Source of the DNA: Elusimicrobiota bacterium
GTDB taxonomy: Bacteria > Elusimicrobiota > Elusimicrobia > UBA1565 > UBA9628
DNA: 36,718 bases
Reading direction: 5' to 3'
Assembly (NCBI GenBank): GCA_016207665.1
Contig: JACQPG010000100.1
Span: 1-36,718 of the forward strand
The notes under the pieces were generated by a model, which was not told the DNA's origin, did no database searches, and saw nothing but the letters and a program-made list of their open reading frames with translations. Made by a program: the position numbers and the translations under genes. Position 1 is the stretch's first letter; each line of letters starts with the position of its first letter. Positions 30,401 through 36,718 of the stretch are shown here, piece after piece.

Positions 30401-32308
30401 TCATTGAGCCAATAAATGCCGCTGCCAGAACAAGACGACTGCCTGCCCCATGAGATCACGGTTCGATTTTTTGCCGAAGCCATGCCCCTCGTCCTTGGCC
30501 AGCATATACCAGGCCGGCTGGCCCGAGCGTCGCACGGCCCTGACGATCTGCTCTGCCTCGGAGGCGGGCACTCGCGGGTCATTGGCTCCCTGGATGACGA
30601 ACAGGCGGGAGCGGATGCGATCGACCAGGTTGGTCGGAGATATGGCCTCCAGATGCTTGAGCATCTCAGGATCGCGCTCGTCGCCGTATTCCGCGCGGCG
30701 CAGATCGCGCCGGTATTCGGCCGTATTCTTGAGGAAGGTCACGAAATTGCTGATACCCACCGCGTCGACTCCCGCTCTGAGCCTGTCGGGGAAGCGCGCC
30801 AGGCTGGCTAGCACCATGTAGCCGCCATAGGAGCCGCCAAGGACCGCGGCTCGGCTCGAGTCGAGCTCGGGACGCGCCTTGGCCCAATCGAGAAGCGCGC
30901 CAATGTCCTTGACCGAGTCCTCGCGCTTGAAGCCGTTGTCGAGCAGCAAATAGCTCTTTCCGTAGCCGGCTGAGCCGCGCACATTGGGCAAGAGCACGGC
31001 TATATTAAGCTCATTGACCCAATATTGCATCGAGGGGTTCAGCCAAGGACGCTCCTGCGCCTCCGGCCCTCCGTGAATATGGATCACATAAGGAAAAGGG
31101 CCGGCCCCTTTCGGCCGATAATAGTAGGCGGGGATATTCCGCCGGTCGAAGCTCTCGAACTCGATCAACGAGGGCTCGACGAAGGCTTCGGCCGGCAGAC
31201 CGCCCGTCTCGGACTCGGTCCAGCGCGAGAGCTTGCCGGATTGCACATCGAGAACGTAGGCGTCCGAAGGAGCGGTCGGCCGGGAGATGATCAGCCCCAA
31301 CTTGCGTCCGTCTTCCGAGAAATCGAGGCTTTCGATGACTCCTATGGGCGTATGGATGCGCCGGGTCTTGCCTTGGGGATCAAGCAGGTAGAGGGCGCTC
31401 GAGCCGTTCTCATTGGCGACAAAAGCCAGGCGTGAGCCATCGCGCGAAACGTCGAGCGATTCCACGTCCCATGGGATGGAGGAGCTCATCCATTCGACCT
31501 TCTTCGTGTCGAGGGAAAGCCGTCCCAAGGACAGGAACTCTCCCCTCTCATCGGACGTGAAATAGACGGACTTGCCGTCTCCAGACCAGCGAGCGGAATC
31601 ATAGGAAGCCTTGCTTCGAGGATCGAGAGGAAGCACCGGGTTCATGGCTTTCTTTTGGACATCGATCAGGTGGAGATAGGATTCGTTGATGGAAACGTAG
31701 CGCTGCACGAGCAAGCGGGAGTCGTCGGGCGACCAGCCGAACACCTGCCAATGACCCTCGACTTCCTGGAGCAGTTCGCGCGTGCCGGCGCCGGGATCGG
31801 CGAGCCAGATGTCGAAATCTTTCCCGTTGCGCTCGGTGCTGACATAGGCCAGCCTTTTTCCGGAGCGTGACCACTGGAAGCTTCCGTTCTTGGATTTTCC
31901 GTCGGTCAGCAGTTTGAAGCGGCCGTCCGCGGTGGAGTAAAGATAGAGCTGGTTGTACTCGTTGCCTCCCAGGTCCATCGCGAAGACGATGTCGCGGCCG
32001 CCGGGTCTCAACGCGGCCTCGCGCACGGGCTCCTTGAAAAAGGTGAGCTGTTTGCGCATGCCCAGGGGTTGGGCGACCCAATGGAGTTGGGTGGTCTCGC
32101 CGAAGCGGGTCGTGATCAGCATTCCCGAGCCCCGATCGTCGAGATCCACCATCCCGACTCCGCGCGTGTTCTGGTATTGGAGCATGCGCTCGGCGATATC
32201 GGCCGGGATGGGCGGCACGTCCTCGAGCAGCACTTGGCCCACTGCCCGGGTGCTCACCCCTTGGGCCATCCCAATGGATGCCGCCAGAAACACTATTGCG
32301 CCTATCAT
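30401..32308 (-). CDS. S9-family prolyl-oligopeptidase-like serine peptidase
   Basis: 635 residues from ATG 32308, chosen for AAGGAG 8 nt upstream and ATGA overlap with the DUF218 gene. Signal peptide about 1-16 (MIGAIVFLAASIGMAQ). Seven-bladed propeller with repeated WS.DG/LD.QSGK units (about 40-375), then an alpha/beta-hydrolase domain with Ser493 (GGSYGG), Asp577 (GANDPRVP) and His609 (DEGHGF), and oxyanion segment HIHGGPEAQ. It cleaves short peptides in the periplasm, probably dipeptidyl- or acylaminoacyl-peptidase-like. All catalytic residues are present. Confidence 0.94.
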   Translation of the reverse strand: MIGAIVFLAASIGMAQGVSTRAVGQVLLEDVPPIPADIAERMLQYQNTRGVGMVDLDDRGSGMLITTRFGETTQLHWVAQPLGMRKQLTFFKEPVREAALRPGGRDIVFAMDLGGNEYNQLYLYSTADGRFKLLTDGKSKNGSFQWSRSGKRLAYVSTERNGKDFDIWLADPGAGTRELLQEVEGHWQVFGWSPDDSRLLVQRYVSINESYLHLIDVQKKAMNPVLPLDPRSKASYDSARWSGDGKSVYFTSDERGEFLSLGRLSLDTKKVEWMSSSIPWDVESLDVSRDGSRLAFVANENGSSALYLLDPQGKTRRIHTPIGVIESLDFSEDGRKLGLIISRPTAPSDAYVLDVQSGKLSRWTESETGGLPAEAFVEPSLIEFESFDRRNIPAYYYRPKGAGPFPYVIHIHGGPEAQERPWLNPSMQYWVNELNIAVLLPNVRGSAGYGKSYLLLDNGFKREDSVKDIGALLDWAKARPELDSSRAAVLGGSYGGYMVLASLARFPDRLRAGVDAVGISNFVTFLKNTAEYRRDLRRAEYGDERDPEMLKHLEAISPTNLVDRIRSRLFVIQGANDPRVPASEAEQIVRAVRRSGQPAWYMLAKDEGHGFGKKSNRDLMGQAVVLFWQRHLLAQ

Positions 32309-32952
32309 GGATACCGCTCCTTGGCCGCTAAGAATTTTCCCCCGAACCAGAAGAAAAGCATCTTGGCGGGCTCGAGAACCGCGGCACGCGCCGTGTCCTG
32401 GTCCCGCCACCAGCGTCGCTCGAAGGGATCATGGGGCGTGGCCGTGACGCGGATCTCGGCGCCACTGACCAAGGCCCTGAATATGGAGCGGGCGCGTCGA
32501 GCGTGGGTCTTTGAGGTGACCACCAGCACCTTTTTTCCCGCGGGCCTGGCCTCGGCGGCGAAAGCCAGGGCCTCTTCGGCCGTGCTCTTGACGCCCTGGC
32601 CATAGAACTTGATATTGCGAGCGGGCACCCCCAAGCGAAGCAGCATTTCCCTGTTGATATCCTCCTCCTTGGGATAGGGGATATTCATCGCATCGACCAA
32701 GCGCTGGTCCGCGGGCCGGGCTGGGCGAGCGAGCCAAATCTCGGGCGCGACCCCGTTCTTGAAGAGTTGGGCCGCATGCGGGGGCCTCGAGAAGTTGCCC
32801 GCCAGCACCACCATCATATCGCTGGGGCGGGGCTCCTCGCTGAAATCGAGCCACCAGCCCACCGCGAACAGATAGGCGCCCAGTAAAAGGGGCGCCGCCA
32901 TGATGAGCAAGCCGATGACATGGAGGAGGGGCCGTTGGAAAGGACGAGTCAT
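32305..32952 (-). CDS. DUF218 / YdcF-SanA-ElyC family membrane protein
   Basis: 215 residues. One TM helix (about 10-32), then a DUF218 Rossmann-like domain: MMVVLAGNFSRPPHAAQLF, PEIWLARP, YGQGVKSTAEEALAFA, GKKVLVVTSKTHARRARSIF. Family members act in envelope processes (ElyC, SanA) though chemistry is unclear. It starts 10 nt after tRNA-Pro(GGG), without a visible binding site, and ends in an ATGA overlap with the S9 peptidase, so these two form a unit. Confidence 0.88.
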   Translation of the reverse strand: MTRPFQRPLLHVIGLLIMAAPLLLGAYLFAVGWWLDFSEEPRPSDMMVVLAGNFSRPPHAAQLFKNGVAPEIWLARPARPADQRLVDAMNIPYPKEEDINREMLLRLGVPARNIKFYGQGVKSTAEEALAFAAEARPAGKKVLVVTSKTHARRARSIFRALVSGAEIRVTATPHDPFERRWWRDQDTARAAVLEPAKMLFFWFGGKFLAAKERYP

Positions 32953-32962
32953 GAGAAAAATA

Positions 32963-33034
32963 TCGGGGACCCGGGAATCGAACCCGGAGTCTCTCCCACC
33001 CCAAGGGAGCGCTCTACCATTGAGCCAGTCCCCG
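32963..33034 (-). tRNA. tRNA-Pro (anticodon GGG)
   Basis: Acceptor CGGGGAC/GTCCCCG, D arm GCTCAATGGTAGAGC, anticodon arm CTCCC-TTGGGGT-GGGAG with GGG at 34-36, T arm CCGGG-TTCGATT-CCCGG. No encoded CCA. It lies 15 nt after the MerR gene and 10 nt before the DUF218 gene. Confidence 0.97.
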
Positions 33035-33049
33035 AAAACTTGCGCCCCG

Positions 33050-33421
33050 TCAGGACTTCAACTCTTGTATGAGAGATTGTATCTCTTTTCGGACCTCGCG
33101 TAACAGTTTGAGGGTCTGCTCGTCGCGGGGTCCCGGGGTCTCAACGGCGCCGGGCTGGTTCGCTCCCCTGCGGCGCTCGAGCAGCGCCTTGCGAGCTCCG
33201 GCCAAGGTCAATTTACGCCGCTGAAGGAGGTCTTTGATCAGCAGTATGGTTTCCATGTCCTGCCGAGTGTAGCGGCGATGTCCGCTGGCGCGCCTGGCGG
33301 GTTTAGGCAGGCCCACGCGCGTTTCCCAATAGCGGAGAGTGTGGGAAGCCACCTGGGCCAAGCGGCAAGCCTCGCCCATGGTGAAGAATTCCTTGTCCGG
33401 CAGGGGAGCTGAGACCAACAC
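33050..33421 (-). CDS. MerR-family transcription regulator
   Basis: 123 residues from GTG 33421; the next ATG would remove the first helix. Winged helix: FFTMGEACRLAQVASHTLRY, WETRVGLPKPARRASGHRRY, TRQDMETILLIKDLL. A short C-terminal coiled coil (TLKLLREVRKEIQSLIQELK) without metal-binding Cys. The YWE...F/P, RRYT layout matches the small MerR proteins often found next to HU/IHF and aminoacyl-tRNA genes. 5 nt after the HU gene, so same operon. Target unknown. Confidence 0.9.
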   Translation of the reverse strand: MLVSAPLPDKEFFTMGEACRLAQVASHTLRYWETRVGLPKPARRASGHRRYTRQDMETILLIKDLLQRRKLTLAGARKALLERRRGANQPGAVETPGPRDEQTLKLLREVRKEIQSLIQELKS

Positions 33422-33426
33422 TCCCG

Positions 33427-33687
33427 CTAGCCGAGCAGGTTCTTTGATGCTTTGAAACGCACGCCCTTGCGGGGCGGGACCATGACCTGCTGGCCCGTCT
33501 TGGGGTTTCTGCCTTGGCGCTCCTTCCTTTGCTTGACACGGAAGGTTCCGAAGTTGGAGATCACCACCTTATGTCCGTCATTGAGCGCGCCGCGGATCGT
33601 ATCGAAAGTCGTCTCGACCGCCTTGGCGGCTTCCCCCTTCGTGGTCAGTACCTTGGCTACGGCCTTGATGATGTCCAGTCTATTCAT
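33427..33687 (-). CDS. HU/IHF-family DNA-binding protein
   Basis: 86 residues from ATG 33687 with AGGAAG 9 nt upstream; the longer frame is shadow of the preceding gene. All HU hallmarks: MNRLDIIKAVAKVLTTKGEA, VVISNFGTFRVKQRKERQGR, NPKTGQQVMVPPRKGVRFKA. Nucleoid-associated DNA-bending dimer. It overlaps the end of the BFN-domain gene by 8 nt. Confidence 0.97.
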   Translation of the reverse strand: MNRLDIIKAVAKVLTTKGEAAKAVETTFDTIRGALNDGHKVVISNFGTFRVKQRKERQGRNPKTGQQVMVPPRKGVRFKASKNLLG

Positions 33688-34267
33688 CGTTGGGATCTTC
33701 CTGTGACGCGTCGCCTTTCTGCTTGTCGTCCTTGTCCTTTTTCTTCTCCTGGAGGCCTTTGAAAATATCCTCTGGTTTAAGATTCTTGAGCTCGGCTTTG
33801 AACTTGGTGACCTCATCCTCGGTGATGGGTTTGTTGAGGGTCTGGCACCGAGCAAAAACCTTATCCTCCACGAACACGGGGCAGCCCGCTCTCACCGCCA
33901 CGGCGATCGCATCCGAAGGCCGGGAGTCCAAGGCGTAGGAGGAATTTCCTTTATTGATAAAGATCTTGGCGTAGAAGGTATTTTCTTTGATGTCGCAGAT
34001 GACGACACGACCGACGGCGTAGCCCAGGGTCTTGATGGTCGACAGCAGCAGATCGTGGGTCAGGGGCCTCGGAAGCACGATGCCCGAGAAGCGTATCGCT
34101 ATGGCCTGCCCCTCCGTGATGCCGATCCAGATCGGAAGAAGCCGGTTGCCTGCCAATTCCTCGAGGAAGATGATGCACTCGTTGACGGTGGTAGCCAAGG
34201 AATAGATGCGCACCTCCCTTTCGTGGGAGGCGCCTTCCTCCTTCGGACCCTCTTTCTCTTTCGCCAT
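33680..34267 (-). CDS. Bifunctional nuclease (BFN/DUF151) domain protein
   Basis: 195 residues. BFN domain about 18-150: NRLLPIWIGITEGQAIAIRF, RPLTHDLLLSTIKTLGYAVG, FYAKIFINKGNSSYALDSRP, SDAIAVAVRAGCPVFVEDKV. The highly charged Lys/Asp/Glu C-terminal tail (about 165-195) is lineage-specific. In Thermotoga and plants this domain has RNase/DNase activity; in bacteria it is often near HU and envelope genes. It starts right after gpsA (stop 34269), so it lies within the plsY - gpsA - BFN - HU - MerR unit. Confidence 0.92.
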   Translation of the reverse strand: MAKEKEGPKEEGASHEREVRIYSLATTVNECIIFLEELAGNRLLPIWIGITEGQAIAIRFSGIVLPRPLTHDLLLSTIKTLGYAVGRVVICDIKENTFYAKIFINKGNSSYALDSRPSDAIAVAVRAGCPVFVEDKVFARCQTLNKPITEDEVTKFKAELKNLKPEDIFKGLQEKKKDKDDKQKGDASQEDPNDE

Positions 34268-34268
34268 A

Positions 34269-35264
34269 TCAATTAAATCCGAGAGCCTGATCGATCAGTC
34301 CGGCCGGTCTTCCTTGATGGACGACCTTCCAGATAGCCTCTATTAAAGGCGCCTTAACCGACTTTCGCCGGCATAGAGCGTAGGCGGCTTCCACCGCGTC
34401 GATCCCCTCCACCACGGTCGGAATCTCCTCGCGCGCGATCCTGGGACTCTTGCCTTGCCCCAATTTCTCGCCAAAAGCCCGATTGCGGGATTCAGGCGAG
34501 GTCCCGGTCGCTATCAGATCCCCCAAGCCCGTCAAGCCGAATATCGTATCCCGCCGCCCTCCGCAGACCGCGACGATGCGTCCTAACTCGTTCATGCCTT
34601 GGACTATCATAGCCGCCTTGGTGTTGGCTCCCCGGCCGCCCAGTCCGTCGAGAATCCCGCAGCCGATCGCCAAGGCGTTCTTGAGCGAGCCGCCCAGCTC
34701 GACGCCTTTACGGTCCGCTATCCATTGCACTCTTAAAATCCCGCCATCCAGAAGGCGGAGCAGAAGGCGAGCGTCGGCACCGCCCGGTCCGGCCAGGACC
34801 AGCTTGGTCGGGACCCCGCGGGCCACCTCCCGGGCGAAGCTCGGCCCGGAAAGCGTGTACAGCCCCCTGGCTTGGGGCAGTCGAGCCGCTATCACCTCGC
34901 TCATGGTGCGCAGGGTGCGGGCTTCCAAGCCCTTCGACGCATTGACCGCCAAGACCGGCTTGCGCCCTAGCACCCGACTCACCGAGACAGCCGTCGATCC
35001 CACGGCCGACGACGGCAAGACAAAGATCAATACATCCGATTGGGCCACGGCGGCTCCAAGATCCGAGCCGACCTCGATGGAGGAGTCCAAGCGAAAACCG
35101 GGCAGATGAGGATGTCTGCGCTGACGCTTGAGAGCCTCGGCTTGGCTTTCAAAGAACTCCCAAAGCCAGACCCGGCGCCGGGGCGCTCCCTGGCATAAAT
35201 GCTGAGCCAGGACCGTCCCCCAAAGTCCGCCGCCCAATACCGTGATTTTAATATTTTTTTCCAT
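34269..35264 (-). CDS. gpsA: Glycerol-3-phosphate dehydrogenase [NAD(P)+]
   Basis: 331 residues. NAD(P) loop GGGLWGTVLAQHL (about 11-23; Leu replaces the usual Ala before WG), LSGPSFAREVARGVPTKLVL, catalytic Lys in GGSLKNALAIGCGILDGL, and GLTGLGDLIATGTSPESRNR. Reduces dihydroxyacetone phosphate to glycerol-3-phosphate, the substrate of the downstream acyl-transfer pathway. It overlaps the plsY stop by 17 nt, giving tight coupling of two consecutive steps. Confidence 0.97.
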   Translation of the reverse strand: MEKNIKITVLGGGLWGTVLAQHLCQGAPRRRVWLWEFFESQAEALKRQRRHPHLPGFRLDSSIEVGSDLGAAVAQSDVLIFVLPSSAVGSTAVSVSRVLGRKPVLAVNASKGLEARTLRTMSEVIAARLPQARGLYTLSGPSFAREVARGVPTKLVLAGPGGADARLLLRLLDGGILRVQWIADRKGVELGGSLKNALAIGCGILDGLGGRGANTKAAMIVQGMNELGRIVAVCGGRRDTIFGLTGLGDLIATGTSPESRNRAFGEKLGQGKSPRIAREEIPTVVEGIDAVEAAYALCRRKSVKAPLIEAIWKVVHQGRPAGLIDQALGFN

Positions 35265-35871
35265 GAAAAAGCAGCTCTTCTTTATGTAACAGCCGCTTCA
35301 TATTCGGAATATGTTTGTAGAGAATCAAGGTGGAGGCAGCCGCGGAGGCGGCGACAACGGCCGGACCGCTGCCCCAGAGCCAGTTGAACGCGGGCAGGCA
35401 TGCGGCTCCGGCCATGGAGCCTATCGAGATATGCCGGCTCAGGCGAACGGCCGTGATGAAGACCACCGCCGCGCAGATCAGGGCGCTGGGAGCCATGGCG
35501 GCGAATACTCCAGCGGAGGTCGCCACCCCTTTGCCGCCGGAGAAGCCCAGAAAGGGTGTCCAATCATGGCCGACGATCGCCGCTCCGCCGCAAAGTATCA
35601 TGAGTTCGGGCCCGTTCGGGTAGAGGAGACGGGCGATCATGACGGGCAGGAAGCCCTTAAGCGCGTCCATCATCAAGGTGATGAGTCCCGCCCGGGCTCC
35701 CGCGACGCGGTAGACATTGGCCGTTCCGGGATTGCCCGAGCCGTGCTTGCGGATATCCAACCCTTTCAAGCGCTTGACCACGAGATAGCCGGTCGGAATT
35801 CCGCCGGCTAGATAACTGAAAATTACCAATGCCGTGATGGCCAGTTCGGGCATCGCCATGAAGTTTAGCAT
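35248..35871 (-). CDS. plsY: Glycerol-3-phosphate acyltransferase PlsY
   Basis: 207 residues from ATG 35871 (ATGs at 35859 and 35853 are alternatives; no strong binding site decides). Membrane protein with about five TM helices and the three PlsY motifs: GSGNPGTANVYRV near SYLAGGIPTGYLV, GHDWTPFLGFSGGKGVAT, and the late loop KHIPNMKRLL. Transfers acyl from acyl-phosphate to glycerol-3-phosphate, the first step of phospholipid synthesis. Divergent from the hemerythrin gene. Confidence 0.96.
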   Translation of the reverse strand: MLNFMAMPELAITALVIFSYLAGGIPTGYLVVKRLKGLDIRKHGSGNPGTANVYRVAGARAGLITLMMDALKGFLPVMIARLLYPNGPELMILCGGAAIVGHDWTPFLGFSGGKGVATSAGVFAAMAPSALICAAVVFITAVRLSRHISIGSMAGAACLPAFNWLWGSGPAVVAASAAASTLILYKHIPNMKRLLHKEELLFHGKKY

Positions 35872-35954
35872 ACAGGTCCGGAGTATTCCAGGCGTCATCC
35901 CCAGGACAAGTAAACATGACCTCACGGCTATTCCTAAAGAGAGAAGGCCGTGCC

Positions 35955-35960
35955 TACAAT
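35955..35960 (+). promoter_or_regulatory. Candidate -10 box of the hemerythrin gene
   Basis: TACAAT, 40 nt before the ATG at 36000. The hexamer at 17 nt upstream (CCTAAA) is not a good -35, so an activator would be needed if this is used. Confidence 0.3.
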
Positions 35961-35999
35961 GAGAACAGAGTCACCCATCCTCCTTACCAGGAGCCAGCT

Positions 36000-36566
36000 A
36001 TGCCCAAAATACGGGAAAGCATTCCGGCCGTGGAAGCCACCAAGTTGCTGAGAGAGGATCACGCCAAGATCAAGGCTCTTTTCTCCGAGTTCGAAAAGTC
36101 GGAAAACGACGTGATGCGCAAGAAAATCGCGGGAAAGGCGCTCGTTGAATTGGAGATGCATGCCCAGTTGGAAGAGGAGCTCTTTTACCCCGCCTTCAGG
36201 AAGCAGCTCGGAGAGGAGAGTTTGATCGACGAGGCCGAGGAAGAGCATCATGTCGTCAAGCTCTTGGCGCGGGAACTGGCCGGCATGGCGCCCGATCATG
36301 GGCGTTATGAGGCGAAATTCACGGTCATGGCGGAGGCCGTCAAGCGTCATATCGAGGAGGAAGAAAGCGATGTGCTTCCCAGATTCGAGCAATCGGGTCA
36401 CGACTTGGAGGAGCTCGGCCGGCGGATGATGGAACGCAAAGAGCAGCTCATGGAGCAGATTTCTGGTCCGGAATATCTGCTGGAGCAGGGGACGGGCTTG
36501 AAGGCGAAAAGGCCCTCCGGCGCGCGAAAGCACGGAGGCCGCAGGACCAGGGGCAAGAGAAAATGA
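36000..36566 (+). CDS. Hemerythrin HHE-domain protein
   Basis: 188 residues from ATG 36000, fixed by AGGAG 8 nt upstream. Four-helix bundle with His21 (EDHAKI), His54 and Glu58 (EMHAQLEEELFYPAF), His83/84 (EEEHHVVK), and His117 and Glu121 (VKRHIEEEESDVLP): ligands for a di-iron O2/NO site. A basic tail of about 35 residues (KAKRPSGARKHGGRRTRGKRK) could bind nucleic acid. Cytoplasmic. Such proteins act in O2, NO or iron stress. ATGA overlap with the next gene. Confidence 0.93.
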   Translation: MPKIRESIPAVEATKLLREDHAKIKALFSEFEKSENDVMRKKIAGKALVELEMHAQLEEELFYPAFRKQLGEESLIDEAEEEHHVVKLLARELAGMAPDHGRYEAKFTVMAEAVKRHIEEEESDVLPRFEQSGHDLEELGRRMMERKEQLMEQISGPEYLLEQGTGLKAKRPSGARKHGGRRTRGKRK

Positions 36567-36718
36567 CTAGGACGAGGCAGAAACGCATAGGCGGAGGCGA
36601 ATCGGCTCGGCGCAGGACCGATGAGATCAGCGGAGCCATGGTCAGGGAAATGTGCGACGGCTGCGGCATGAAAAAGGAAGACTGGAGCAATAAGACCGGG
36701 CTGCGCAAAGGTACGGAG
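36563..36718 (+). CDS. CxxC-containing small protein, start only
   Basis: Open to the window edge; 52 residues visible from the ATG that overlaps the hemerythrin stop. Arg-rich start (TRTRQKRIGGGESARRRTDE), then MCDGCGMKKEDW, a CxxC pair that could be part of a zinc knuckle or rubredoxin-like site. Not recognised. Co-translated with the hemerythrin protein. Confidence 0.55.
   Translation, partial: MTRTRQKRIGGGESARRRTDEISGAMVREMCDGCGMKKEDWSNKTGLRKGTE

Noticed and set aside
1-36718. CRISPR array, rRNA genes or replication origin
   Set aside because: No regularly spaced repeats with unique spacers, no rRNA-like sequence and no DnaA-box cluster were noticed on reading.

Overview
The window looks like a chromosomal piece of a Gram-negative, respiring, motile bacterium. 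It is GC-rich except for one AT-richer block at about 13.2-15.7 kb. Outer-membrane barrels, a TonB receptor, a PagL-like lipid A deacylase and a chemotaxis receptor point to a diderm, and a nitrous oxide reductase operon points to anaerobic respiration. There is no rRNA or taxonomic marker strong enough for a firm assignment; an uncultured lineage such as Elusimicrobiota or a deltaproteobacterium-like group is a guess. Nearly all genes after 2.9 kb lie on the minus strand.

Layout. 1-1941 (+): end of a sensor histidine kinase, a receiver-plus-kinase hybrid and a small membrane protein. 1942-2888: gene-poor, with a family of palindromic repeats and a 16-bp inverted repeat pair. 2889-3407 (-): unknown winged-helix-like protein, then a GC-rich strongly foldable stretch to 3950. 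3957-9906 (-): one operon (TonB receptor, orphan periplasmic binding protein, methyl-accepting chemotaxis protein, outer-membrane barrel) with a good promoter. 10063-11436 (-): outer-membrane barrel with promoter and terminator. 11754-12407 (-): YfgM-like TPR protein, divergent from a GDT1/UPF0016 manganese-exporter-like gene (+). tRNA-Arg(CCU) follows. 13274-15613 (-): AT-rich, probably acquired block (S74 tail-fibre-like protein, barrel, small protein).

15758-24452 (-) is a compact clade II-type nos operon: Rrf2 regulator, cytochrome c, nosZ, a single-ORF fusion of a NosB-like membrane domain with NosD and NosF, nosY, nosL, a CopD-like protein and a heme-copper-oxidase-like membrane protein. 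The genes touch or overlap. NosZ keeps all seven CuZ histidines and the CuA ligands, so N2O respiration is probably functional. The NosB-NosD-NosF fusion is the most unusual object here.

24572-36718: zinc alcohol dehydrogenase, PagL-like protein, two neighbouring internally deleted two-component pseudogenes, apt, a group 2-type sigma-70 factor, acylphosphatase, a DUF3106-like secreted repeat protein, tRNA-Pro(CGG), an IS5-type transposase remnant, an S9 peptidase with a DUF218 protein, tRNA-Pro(GGG), a MerR regulator, HU, a bifunctional-nuclease-domain protein, gpsA and plsY. Then, on the plus strand, come a hemerythrin protein and the start of a CxxC-containing protein cut by the window end.
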